Of a stretch of DNA of 64,000 nucleotides, positions 34,334-42,150 are shown in pieces. The translations under genes and the position numbers were made by a program. Source of the stretch: Marinobacter flavimaris (lineage in GTDB: Bacteria > Pseudomonadota > Gammaproteobacteria > Pseudomonadales > Oleiphilaceae). Under the pieces are notes generated by a model that worked only from the letters and a program-made list of their open reading frames with translations, did not search any database and was not told the DNA's origin. Each line of letters opens with the position of its first letter. Position 1 is the first letter of the stretch. Location: positions 1-64,000 of the forward strand of contig NZ_PSSW01000007.1 in assembly GCF_002933295.1 (NCBI RefSeq), written 5' to 3'.

Positions 34334-34585
34334 TCAGCTCTGCAACCGGTCTTTAAAGACTTTCCAGTCAATCACGTTGCCGTCGGAATCGAAGTGGACG
34401 TATCCGCGGAAACTCGGGTCATCTTCCCAGGCCTTCACAAAGCCTACGGTTTCACCGGAGTCTGAGACGATCTCAAAGGCTTCGCTGCGGGCATTGGCAA
34501 TGTCTTTATCAGGCTCTGTATCTGAACGCTTGAGGCTTACGGAAGAGTCTAGGGGCAAGTTACTTTGAAGGAATTCCTGGATCAT
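34334..34585 (-). CDS. hypothetical protein, 83 aa
   Basis: A short acidic cytoplasmic protein. Readable parts are DTEPDKDIANARSEAFEIVS and DSGETVGFVKAWEDDPSFRG followed by YVHFDSDGNVIDWKVF, which suggests a small beta-sheet domain. I do not recognise the family. ATG at 34585 has GGAG 9 bases upstream; the longer frame would need TTG. It is convergent with the peptidoglycan-binding protein gene, 3 bases apart. Confidence 0.65.
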   Translation of the reverse strand: MIQEFLQSNLPLDSSVSLKRSDTEPDKDIANARSEAFEIVSDSGETVGFVKAWEDDPSFRGYVHFDSDGNVIDWKVFKDRLQS

Positions 34586-34746
34586 CGTCAAGCTCTCCTT
34601 TCAGGGTGAACCGGTGTGGTTCTGGAGGTAGCGTAACTATAGGACGATCCGCTAGAAGAGAATACAGATTCAGATCAATTTTCTTAGATTTTTTCGAGAT
34701 AAAAGGGCTTTAAGAACAATGGGATATTTCATTCTTGTGACAGTCT

Positions 34747-34791
34747 GTAACCTTCTGGGCTGATTATTTTTCAACCAGTTCAGAAGGTTAC
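34747..34791. repeat. 11-bp inverted repeat
   Basis: GTAACCTTCTG (34747-34757) and CAGAAGGTTAC (34781-34791) are perfect inverted copies separated by 23 AT-rich bases. They lie in the gap between the 83-aa gene and the DUF1127 gene, both reverse strand. No T tract follows, so termination is not convincing; a repressor loop or an RNA hairpin is possible. Confidence 0.55.
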
Positions 34792-34819
34792 CGAAAGCAG
34801 AGTCGATCAGTCACGAGGA

Positions 34820-34972
34820 TCAGAATTTCCAGAACGGAGTGCTCAGTTTCTGTTCAACCAGTTCAGGGGAAAATCCCACATCGTTCAGCAACCGACGATC
34901 CATAGTCATCACAAGATGGATAAAGTTGCGCTTCATCCGCCAGCCTTTGTAAAGCGAAGCAGCTCTTTTCAT
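34820..34972 (-). CDS. DUF1127 (YjiS-like) small protein, 50 aa
   Basis: A 50-residue basic protein. It carries the DUF1127 core: SLYKGWRMKRNF, MTMDRRLLNDVGFSPE and a C-terminal PFWKF, matching the family's typical RRALAELDDRLLADIGLTR---KPFW pattern. AGGAG lies 7-8 bases before the ATG. In other bacteria such small arginine-rich proteins affect RNA metabolism or phosphate/carbon physiology. It is monocistronic on the reverse strand. It is below common gene-length cutoffs and could be missed by standard gene calling. Confidence 0.85.
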   Translation of the reverse strand: MKRAASLYKGWRMKRNFIHLVMTMDRRLLNDVGFSPELVEQKLSTPFWKF

Positions 34973-35142
34973 TTCATTACTCCTTGGTCAACCCAGAATA
35001 TTGGTCTCCGAAAACCGGGACCTTGTTTAATTAGGGTCCTATTCTAAGCTTGACGAGGAGCTTTCTGAATACTTGGAAACCCCTATAAACAGGGGCTCCA
35101 AGCATTATTGGGTGTCAGAATTGTGTACTTTTGATGGCAGTC

Positions 35143-35394
35143 TTATGACGCCTTGGCGTTTGAAAGTAACACTTGGTAAAGGTCATCTTTCAGCTGTGCG
35201 CGTTTCTGCTTCATGCGGTGGAGTTTGTCGTCACCGATGGGAGAATCCCTCTTTTCCAGCCCTTCAATTTCGTGGTCGAGATGCGTGTACTCCTGAAGCT
35301 TTTCGTTGAACTTGAGATCATTGTTCTTGAGTTCCTGAATCAGTTCTCGGTACTGCGGGAATTCTACGTGAAGCTCATGGCTGGAAATGCCCAT
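35143..35394 (-). CDS. DUF465 (YdcH-like) small coiled-coil protein
   Basis: An 83-residue helical protein of the DUF465 family. Its features are FPQYRELIQELKNNDLKFNE, a middle basic/acidic heptad region EYTHLDHEIEGLEKRDSPIG and DDKLHRMKQKRAQLKDDLYQ near the end. The pattern F-EY--LI--LK--D--F--L--EY--LD--I---E matches the family closely. Function is not established; members are cytoplasmic and abundant. A GAGGAATACG leader precedes the ATG. It is divergent from fabH. Confidence 0.88.
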   Translation of the reverse strand: MGISSHELHVEFPQYRELIQELKNNDLKFNEKLQEYTHLDHEIEGLEKRDSPIGDDKLHRMKQKRAQLKDDLYQVLLSNAKAS

Positions 35395-35561
35395 CGTATT
35401 CCTCTCCTCTTCTTTGCAGAGTGTTGATCAAGGCTGATCACCTTCAGCATAGACGAGCGTGCCAGTTTCTGGGCGTCTTTGACAAATCGCTAATTACGCA
35501 CGACGTTGCATGGGTATAGCATGTTAGTACGTTATCCAGTTACGCCTCGGGACACTTGCGA

Positions 35562-36530
35562 ATGACCTTTGCACGAATTACCGGCACCGGTTCCTACCTG
35601 CCTGAAAACATTGTTACCAACAAAGACCTCGAAAAAATGGTCGACACCACCGACCAGTGGATTCGCGAGCGCACGGGAATCGAAAGACGTCATATTGCCG
35701 TTGAAGGCCAGACCACGGTGGATCTGGCGGAACAGGCCGCGAAAAACGCCATTGAAGCCGCTGGCATCAAGGCAGAAGATATTGATCTGATCGTGTTTGC
35801 CACCTCCACTCCGGACAAGATCTTCCCAAGCTCTGCATGCCTCCTCCAGGCGCGCCTGGGCATCCATGGCTGCCCTGCCTTTGATATTCAGGCTGTCTGC
35901 AGTGGATTTGTTTACGCCCTGGCAACGGCAGAAAAGTTCATCAAGACCGGAAGCAGCAAGAAAGCCCTGGTTATCGGCGCCGAGGTGTTCTCCCGCATCA
36001 TTAACTGGGAAGACCGTGGTACGTGTGTCTTGTTCGGCGATGGTGCCGGCGCGGTGATCCTGGAGGCCGACGAAGAAACCGGCATCCTTTCCACCCATAT
36101 CCATGCCGATGGCCAGTATGCCGATTTGCTGCACGTTCCCTGCGGTATTGCCGATGGCTACGACCAGGTCAAGGCCGGGCGAGCATTTGTGGAAATGAAA
36201 GGCAACGAAGTGTTCAAGGTAGCGGTCAACACCTTGGGCAAGATCGTTGATGAAACCCTGGCAGCCAACCAGATGCAGAAATCCGAGATCGACTGGCTGG
36301 TTCCGCACCAGGCCAACCTTAGAATCATCTCGGCCACGGCAAAGAAACTGAACATGTCCATGGATCAGGTTGTCGTAACGGTTAATGAGCACGGCAACAC
36401 GTCCGCTGCATCTATCCCCCTCGCCCTTGATGTGGCTGTGCGAGATGGGCGGATCAAGCGCAACGAGGTGCTTCTCCTTGAGGCTTTTGGCGGCGGATTT
36501 ACCTGGGGCTCTGCACTGCTCCGTTACTGA
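35562..36530 (+). CDS. fabH: 3-oxoacyl-[acyl-carrier-protein] synthase III
   Basis: A 322-residue ketosynthase III. The catalytic cysteine is in [18 protein letters not shown] (about residue 112), the histidine in [11 protein letters not shown], and the asparagine in [15 protein letters not shown], giving the Cys-His-Asn triad. The dimer/substrate loop [14 protein letters not shown] is present. It condenses an acyl-CoA with malonyl-ACP to start fatty acid synthesis. It stands alone, away from any fab cluster, so it may be a second copy with a special starter. Start at 35562 ([10 protein letters not shown]) is favoured over TTG six bases upstream. A strong terminator follows. Confidence 0.95.
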   Translation: MTFARITGTGSYLPENIVTNKDLEKMVDTTDQWIRERTGIERRHIAVEGQTTVDLAEQAAKNAIEAAGIKAEDIDLIVFATSTPDKIFPSSACLLQARLGIHGCPAFDIQAVCSGFVYALATAEKFIKTGSSKKALVIGAEVFSRIINWEDRGTCVLFGDGAGAVILEADEETGILSTHIHADGQYADLLHVPCGIADGYDQVKAGRAFVEMKGNEVFKVAVNTLGKIVDETLAANQMQKSEIDWLVPHQANLRIISATAKKLNMSMDQVVVTVNEHGNTSAASIPLALDVAVRDGRIKRNEVLLLEAFGGGFTWGSALLRY

Positions 36531-36568
36531 TCGGCCAGCTTTCTCATCACCACTCGTTTTGAACCAAA

Positions 36569-36602
36569 GACGGGCTTCAGCTTTTGTTGAAGCCCGTTTT
36601 TT
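36569..36602 (+). terminator. intrinsic terminator of fabH
   Basis: An ACGGGCTTCA/TGAAGCCCGT stem with an 8-base loop is followed by six T residues. Confidence 0.95.
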
Positions 36603-36631
36603 CATTGTGTTTACCGCACCCTGTCAGATAG

Positions 36632-36650
36632 ACTGTATTTTTATACAGTA
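36632..36650 (+). promoter_or_regulatory. LexA (SOS) box
   Basis: ACTGTATTTTTATACAGTA matches the gammaproteobacterial LexA consensus CTGT-N8-ACAG, with an AT-rich core. It lies 29 bases upstream of yebG, a known SOS gene in E. coli. Confidence 0.93.
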
Positions 36651-36678
36651 CCAATAACGCTCACTGCGAGGAATAACC

Positions 36679-36951
36679 ATGGCAGTACAAGCAGTCTACT
36701 TTTCTGATAGGGACGGCCTGGATATGGCACTGAAAAATCCTGAGACGATGCTGTTCACTTCAAAAGCCGAAGCCGACGCCCGGGACAAAGTGCTCGAACT
36801 GGCGGAGGAAATTCAGGTATTCCTTGGCCGCAAGGTTGAAGGCCTGGGCGACGATCTGGCCGAACGCTGTGCCATGGCCATAGCGGAGGACAAAGACCTG
36901 TTCCAGAAAGCTCTCAAAAAGCCCGAGCTGCTGAACGCAGAACAGGAATAG
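36679..36951 (+). CDS. yebG: YebG family SOS-response protein
   Basis: A 90-residue protein. It begins MAVQAVYFSDRDG and has LFTSKAEADARDKVLELAEE in the position of the YebG signature, followed by an acidic C-terminal helix region with LAERCAMAIAEDKDLF. YebG is a small DNA-damage-inducible protein whose biochemical role is still unclear. The LexA box upstream and the GAGGAAT leader confirm an SOS-controlled gene. It is followed by a GC-rich hairpin that also faces dabA. Confidence 0.92.
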   Translation: MAVQAVYFSDRDGLDMALKNPETMLFTSKAEADARDKVLELAEEIQVFLGRKVEGLGDDLAERCAMAIAEDKDLFQKALKKPELLNAEQE

Positions 36952-36957
36952 CAGGAC

Positions 36958-36980
36958 AGGGGCGGCGTGGCCGCCCTTCT
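36958..36980. terminator. terminator between convergent yebG and dabA
   Basis: A GGGCGGC/GCCGCCC hairpin with a 3-base loop is followed by TTCTCT. The stem is strong, but the T tract is short. Confidence 0.65.
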
Positions 36981-36981
36981 C

Positions 36982-39438
36982 TCATGCCACGGCTACCCAG
37001 TTGCCATTGTCGTAACGCGCTACGCCTTGGCCAGACATCCGGTGCAGACTGACCCACTGGTTTTCAACCAGAGCCGCCACATCTGGCTGGCGACGCAACA
37101 CAGATTCGATCCGATCTTCCCGCGCATCAATCAGAACAGTAAGACGAACCGGTTCATGACGCCAATGCGTGCCATCGTGAACGGACTGCAGCGGCAGTCC
37201 AATTCTCAATCGTGCGTTATTACCTTCGACAACGCCGACATTCCCGCCAACCACGGAGTGCAGGAGCTTGTTACCCGAGCCATACACTTCGGGAACCGTT
37301 ACCGAAGCAAAGTACTGAAGGTTGATCCAGTTGGCGACGATCATTGGTGCCGCCAGCAAAGCCTCCAGAAGGCCGCCATCTTCGTCCAGAGTTGGATCGT
37401 AATCGTGCAGGAATACGCGGCCGGACAGGTTGCAGCCCCGGGTCTTGCTGCGCTTCGCGAAGATAATTGCCGCGTTATTGGCCAGCCCCCACTCCGGACG
37501 AACTTCTGACCAGTCCCGGGTCCGGGTTTCCATGGCCTGCTTGAGGTTATCGTCGTCCAACCCGTTCAATTTCAGCGGCGTTGCCCGCTCTTTGCGAGCC
37601 CGGATGCCGGCTGTTTCGAATCCGGCTTCCAGATCTGCCAGGTGCTGCATGTGCGAATCCGGGATAAGATGGCGATCAGCAATCGTTACCTTGTCCGTCG
37701 CTGTGCAGTGCTCGGCAGCGACCGCCCAGGTGAAGTCCGGAATTCTGATACCTTCGTCGGCAAGCCCCGCCCTGACCTGTGGATCATTGACCAGGCTTGC
37801 TGCAAGCCGGGCGTTCACGCCGCCGCTCTGGCCGCCACATGCACCACAGTCGAGACCAGCCTGGTTCGGGTTGTTATCGGTATGACTGCCATGGCCAACC
37901 AGTACCAGCAAAGGCGCGAAACCACTGGTCAGAGACATCCCGCGGAGCATATTGGCCGCCAGCGCAACCCTCTCGGCATCAGAGAGCGGATCGCCTCCGT
38001 GGCTATGGACCAGACGCCCCTCTACATTTTGGTCAGGGCGGGTTTTGTGGCCCTTTTTCAAAGTGTCTTTCACCAGTTTCCAGGCCCAGGCCAAACCGGT
38101 GGTCTCAACCAGTGTGAACGTCGACAAGCTGGTGTATTTCGCCTTTCTGACTGATTCACGGGCGATCTCTCTCTGATCGAGAGAGCGATTCACTGCCAGA
38201 TCCTCTCGCAGGCTGCCCTTGGTATCAATCAACCGGAAAGACGCGGGCAACAGGCCCGGCAGTCGGCGGGCCGGGGCAAGCGGTCCGTGTTGCTGATGAT
38301 CGATTGGCATTCCGAAAAAACCGGCGAATCCGAGCGTCTGCACGTCGGGGCACACTGCTTCAAGGTGGCGTCGCATCACTTCGGAGCGAACATCGATACA
38401 GAAAACCGCCTGGGCTGCGGGAATGCCACGCCCGGAGTCTGGCAACGCCTGCTTGAGCGGCCCAGATTCAAGTGCCTGCCACAAGGTGCGCTGGTAACCA
38501 ATCTCGAAGGCTCGCTGCCACACCCACAGCCTGCTGCGGTCATCGTAGTCGCCCCTGCGACTCGCGCGGGCTCTCTGCCTCCGCCACTCTGCTTTCTGTG
38601 CCGTCGAGGCGAAGGCTACCCCTGCGGACTCCCAGACCAGCATGATCGCCAGAATGTCCTCACACCGATCGGATGAACGCCCCTCAAGGCCTGCCCGCCA
38701 GTCTTCTCCGCGACACCAGGAGGCCCAGCCGTTCACTCTCAACAACAGGCTATGGCACAGCGCTTCCAACTCATCTCCACGAGCGCCGATCCGATTCAGC
38801 GCCTCCTGTACTGCCTGATCCCTGCCGTCCGGAACCGTCTTGAAGAACGCACGGCCCCCTTTCAACCCGGTCGTAAAATCAAGCGCCAGGTCCTGCCTGA
38901 CTGATTCAAGCCAAAAACCGAACAGGCCCCCATTGGCCTGGTTGCCCGAAACGGACCATCGGCTCTGGCGCTGATCGAAAAAGGCGCCGCAAACGCGAGA
39001 AACCTGGTCGCAAACGATGTCAGTCAGAACACCGGCCTCCTCGTGGGCATTCGTAACCGCAAAGGTATCCAGAATAGAACCGCGCAATGGCGCAGTTATG
39101 GCCCCCTTTCGACCCAGCCAATCAAGGTACCAGACGGTATTCCGCTCATCGCCGCGCTCCGCAATACTTGCCCTCAGATCGTCTTCCCGAATCCGGCCAC
39201 CTTCCCAGGCTTCCCGATAAAACTCGGTTGGCATAAGCATACTGAAACCCGCGCGCTCGTTGAGCACCTGGTCAACCCGCGGGGCCGGAAAGTGTCTCAG
39301 CCCCCAGAACGGATTCACCGCTATCCACTGGTCAAGCGGCCAGACAGGAGCGATCAGGTCGCAGGCTTGTTTAACCGGTTTACGCCAGTCATCGCTCAGC
39401 CACTGCAGTTCCGGTAACGGGGCGCTTACATCGCTCAT
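36982..39438 (-). CDS. dabA: probable inorganic carbon transporter subunit DabA (DUF2309)
   Basis: An 818-residue DUF2309 protein. The beta-carbonic-anhydrase-like zinc site is visible in AVFCIDVRSEVMRRH (Cys-x-Asp) and in LVGHGSHTDNNPNQ followed by CGACGG (His and Cys ligands). The start LIAPVWPLDQWIAVNPFWGL is typical. DabA and the membrane subunit DabB form an energy-coupled CO2-to-bicarbonate pump. DabA starts inside the last codon of dabB (ATGA overlap), so they are translated together. All four expected ligands appear in order, so activity is likely. Confidence 0.93.
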   Translation of the reverse strand: MSDVSAPLPELQWLSDDWRKPVKQACDLIAPVWPLDQWIAVNPFWGLRHFPAPRVDQVLNERAGFSMLMPTEFYREAWEGGRIREDDLRASIAERGDERNTVWYLDWLGRKGAITAPLRGSILDTFAVTNAHEEAGVLTDIVCDQVSRVCGAFFDQRQSRWSVSGNQANGGLFGFWLESVRQDLALDFTTGLKGGRAFFKTVPDGRDQAVQEALNRIGARGDELEALCHSLLLRVNGWASWCRGEDWRAGLEGRSSDRCEDILAIMLVWESAGVAFASTAQKAEWRRQRARASRRGDYDDRSRLWVWQRAFEIGYQRTLWQALESGPLKQALPDSGRGIPAAQAVFCIDVRSEVMRRHLEAVCPDVQTLGFAGFFGMPIDHQQHGPLAPARRLPGLLPASFRLIDTKGSLREDLAVNRSLDQREIARESVRKAKYTSLSTFTLVETTGLAWAWKLVKDTLKKGHKTRPDQNVEGRLVHSHGGDPLSDAERVALAANMLRGMSLTSGFAPLLVLVGHGSHTDNNPNQAGLDCGACGGQSGGVNARLAASLVNDPQVRAGLADEGIRIPDFTWAVAAEHCTATDKVTIADRHLIPDSHMQHLADLEAGFETAGIRARKERATPLKLNGLDDDNLKQAMETRTRDWSEVRPEWGLANNAAIIFAKRSKTRGCNLSGRVFLHDYDPTLDEDGGLLEALLAAPMIVANWINLQYFASVTVPEVYGSGNKLLHSVVGGNVGVVEGNNARLRIGLPLQSVHDGTHWRHEPVRLTVLIDAREDRIESVLRRQPDVAALVENQWVSLHRMSGQGVARYDNGNWVAVA

Positions 39439-41054
39439 GATCTCTCCTCCAGTCTGAACGGATGATGCGGAACCCTGCGGAACATGGCCGGCACCTTCAA
39501 AGCCTCCGCCGCCAGGAAGCGGGTCAACCGATCAAAGGGCAGTTCCAGGTAAAGCCCCTGACGAAAATGAACGCTCAGAGCACGGGTGGCCGGGAAGCGA
39601 GCACCGAATACAATCATCAAAGAGCACACGGCGAGCAGCGTGACCAGAGTGGCGCCCGTTCCCAGAGCAATGCCGGGGATGGCAAACCCTTCCTGCTCGG
39701 GAACGGCCGGGCCGATGAGAAGGTGCAACAATGAGTACAGCGGAACCAGGAGCACTGCCAGTCCTGCAAGCTTCAGCTTCACCGCTTTGGTTGCTCCGGC
39801 TGGGATGCCCGTGGCGGCCGCCGATACCGCCAGCACCAGCAATGCTCCGAAAACCGGATTGTTTTCCACGATCCACGGGAACTGAACCAGGATCGCCGCC
39901 GCCAACAGGCCGGTAAGCCCGGCCCAGGAAAGCCGGTTGGCAGAGGGAGATTCGGGAAAACGCGTTGCTGCCGATACCGCCACCGTGCGACCGGAAGCCA
40001 GGAACGAATGCGCCTTGTACAGCGAATGGGCCAGTAGATGCAGCAGTGCCAGTGTGTAGGCCCCCATGCCAATTTCAAACAGCATAAAGCCCATCTGCGC
40101 ACAGGTTGACCAGGCAAGAGCATGTTTGACCGAGTACTGGGTCATCATGGTGAGAACCGCAACGACCGCCGTCATGCCGCCGATCACGAGCAGAATCATG
40201 TGGCCGGCCGTAAAGCCGTCGAACACCGGGAATAAACGAAGCCAGAGGAAACCGCCAAGATTGATAACCCCGGCATGGAGCAGCGCAGACACAGGCGTGG
40301 GAGCCTCCATAACGCGGATGAGCCAGCCGTGAAAGGGAATCTGGGCGCACTTGAGAACCGCCGCCAGAGCCAGAACCACCGAGGCAACTGTCAGCGCTGT
40401 TGAGCCACCGGCTCGGGCGCCCTCATTCTGGACCATGTCTGGCAGGTAAAACGTGCCGTAATTCAGGTAGAGCGCCACCACACCAGATACCACCAGCGCA
40501 TCCCCCACCCGGCTGACGATGAACTTCTGCACCGCCGCCATTCGCGCCTGGGGCCGGTCCTGATAGAGGGTGAGCAAATGATGCAGGGCCAGACTGACAC
40601 CAATCCAGGCGCCTGCCAGAATCAGCAGATGATTGGTAAACACCAGTACCAGAACAGAGGCAACCGTCACCAGAAACCAGGGAAGAAAACGGTCACGGCC
40701 AGGGTCCTGGCTGAGGTAGTTGTCTGCAAACCGAAGAATGACCCAGCCGATAAACGCCACCATCGTGGCCATCCAGACCGCTATCCCGTCTGGATACAGG
40801 CCGAAGCGCCCACCCAGGGTGGCCAGACGATTGCTGTCGTCTCCTGTAAAGGGCTGAGTCAGGAGGAGGATTCCCATCACGACCGAAACGGCCATGGAAG
40901 CCAACAATGCCCATCCGGCAAGTCGCCAGCAGTGGTTCACTTTCAGAGGATTCTTCAGCCAGCCAGTCAACCCGGCAAGCAGGAAGAGACCGACCGGCAG
41001 CAGCAGCCAGAGTGCGAGGATCGAGAGCAATGAAAATTCGGCGATTGGATTCAT
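39435..41054 (-). CDS. dabB: DabB, NADH dehydrogenase (NuoL-like) membrane subunit of the inorganic carbon pump
   Basis: A 539-residue polytopic membrane protein of the proton-conducting NuoL/MrpA family. The Proton_antipo_M core has LKCAQIPFHGWLIRVMEAPT, PVSALLHAGVINLGGFLWLR and SVKHALAWSTCAQMGFMLFE. It would use the cation gradient to drive vectorial CO2 hydration by DabA. Start at 41054 is set by AGGAGG 9 bases upstream; longer frames lack a site and the family match. It is the first gene of the dab operon, divergent from a LysR gene, with 100 bases between them. Confidence 0.92.
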   Translation of the reverse strand: MNPIAEFSLLSILALWLLLPVGLFLLAGLTGWLKNPLKVNHCWRLAGWALLASMAVSVVMGILLLTQPFTGDDSNRLATLGGRFGLYPDGIAVWMATMVAFIGWVILRFADNYLSQDPGRDRFLPWFLVTVASVLVLVFTNHLLILAGAWIGVSLALHHLLTLYQDRPQARMAAVQKFIVSRVGDALVVSGVVALYLNYGTFYLPDMVQNEGARAGGSTALTVASVVLALAAVLKCAQIPFHGWLIRVMEAPTPVSALLHAGVINLGGFLWLRLFPVFDGFTAGHMILLVIGGMTAVVAVLTMMTQYSVKHALAWSTCAQMGFMLFEIGMGAYTLALLHLLAHSLYKAHSFLASGRTVAVSAATRFPESPSANRLSWAGLTGLLAAAILVQFPWIVENNPVFGALLVLAVSAAATGIPAGATKAVKLKLAGLAVLLVPLYSLLHLLIGPAVPEQEGFAIPGIALGTGATLVTLLAVCSLMIVFGARFPATRALSVHFRQGLYLELPFDRLTRFLAAEALKVPAMFRRVPHHPFRLEERS

Positions 41055-41154
41055 ACTTGCAAACCTCCTGATTGCAAGTACTTTGCCGATCCTCGTCACA
41101 TATAAAAAATGGTTTATACTTATCAGATCATTCGTTTTTAGAGAACGAAACCAC

Positions 41155-42066
41155 ATGAAGCTGAATTACCATCACCTTTACTACTTCTGGAAGGTCGCGC
41201 GAACCGGCCACCTGACGCGGGCAGCGGACTCGCTGCATATTTCCCAGTCGGCGCTGTCGGGTCAGATACGCAAGCTGGAAGACAGCCTGGGACACGACCT
41301 CTTCATTCGCGAGGGGCGGCGTCTCAAGCTGTCTGAAGCCGGGAGAATGGCATTCTCCTACGCCGAGGAGATCTTCCGCCAGGGTGAGGAACTGACGGCA
41401 TTATTCGCCTCCGGCGCTCAACCAAACCGCGAGATACTCCGGATCGGGGCGGTGGCCACCCTCTCCCGTAACTTCCAGGAAGGCTTTCTGCAGCCGCTGT
41501 TGAACCGGGAGGACCTTGAGCTGAGCCTGCAAAGTAGCCACATGGATGAGCTGCTAAGACGCCTTTCGGCGCATCGACTGGACCTGATCCTCGCAAACCA
41601 GGCGGTACAGGGAGATGAACAGAATCCCTGGCGGTCACGACTGATTGCCAAACAGCCGGTCAGCATCATCGGGCCGCGGGGAATAGACGTTCAGGGCGAT
41701 TTTGTCGACGTACTGCGTGGCCGGAGCCTGATTGTGCCGGGCCCGGACAACAACATACGCCAGGCCTTCGATCAGTTGTGCGAGTATCACAGGCTGCGTC
41801 CCAACATCGCCGCCGAGGTGGATGACATGGCGATGATGCGACTTCTCACCCGGGATACCGGTCATTTCGCCATCATGCCTCCGGTGGTCGTGCGCGACGA
41901 AATGAAGAGCGGAACCCTTGCAGACTACGGCGCCCTGCCAGGCGTCTTCGAGGAGTTCTATGCCATCAGTATCCGACGCCAGTTCGAGACGCCGGCACTC
42001 AGGGAACTGCTATCCCAGACTCAGGACAATTATCTGACCCGGACGCCGATTGGTCATTCTGACTAG
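41155..42066 (+). CDS. LysR-family regulator (NhaR-like), divergent from dabBA
   Basis: A 303-residue LysR protein. The helix-turn-helix is in YYFWKVARTGHLTRAADSLH and ISQSALSGQIRKLEDSLGHD, then a LysR substrate domain. The NYHHLYYFW start is typical of the NhaR/CbbR-like subgroup often found next to dab genes. Being divergent from dabB makes it the likely activator of the carbon pump, perhaps responding to CO2 limitation or ionic conditions. Start at 41155 (MKLNYHH) is chosen; longer upstream frame lies in the dabB promoter and is not credible. Confidence 0.93.
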   Translation: MKLNYHHLYYFWKVARTGHLTRAADSLHISQSALSGQIRKLEDSLGHDLFIREGRRLKLSEAGRMAFSYAEEIFRQGEELTALFASGAQPNREILRIGAVATLSRNFQEGFLQPLLNREDLELSLQSSHMDELLRRLSAHRLDLILANQAVQGDEQNPWRSRLIAKQPVSIIGPRGIDVQGDFVDVLRGRSLIVPGPDNNIRQAFDQLCEYHRLRPNIAAEVDDMAMMRLLTRDTGHFAIMPPVVVRDEMKSGTLADYGALPGVFEEFYAISIRRQFETPALRELLSQTQDNYLTRTPIGHSD

Positions 42067-42150
42067 CCCGAGTGGCGAAAAATGTCATCCATAAGGCTGA
42101 CTTACATCCGTATACTGAAGCAGAAAGACCACAATAATAACGCCGGACAT

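Noticed and set aside
35532..36605. A 357-codon reverse frame over fabH
   Set aside because: It is a mirror of fabH codon bias, runs through the fabH terminator and has no family similarity.
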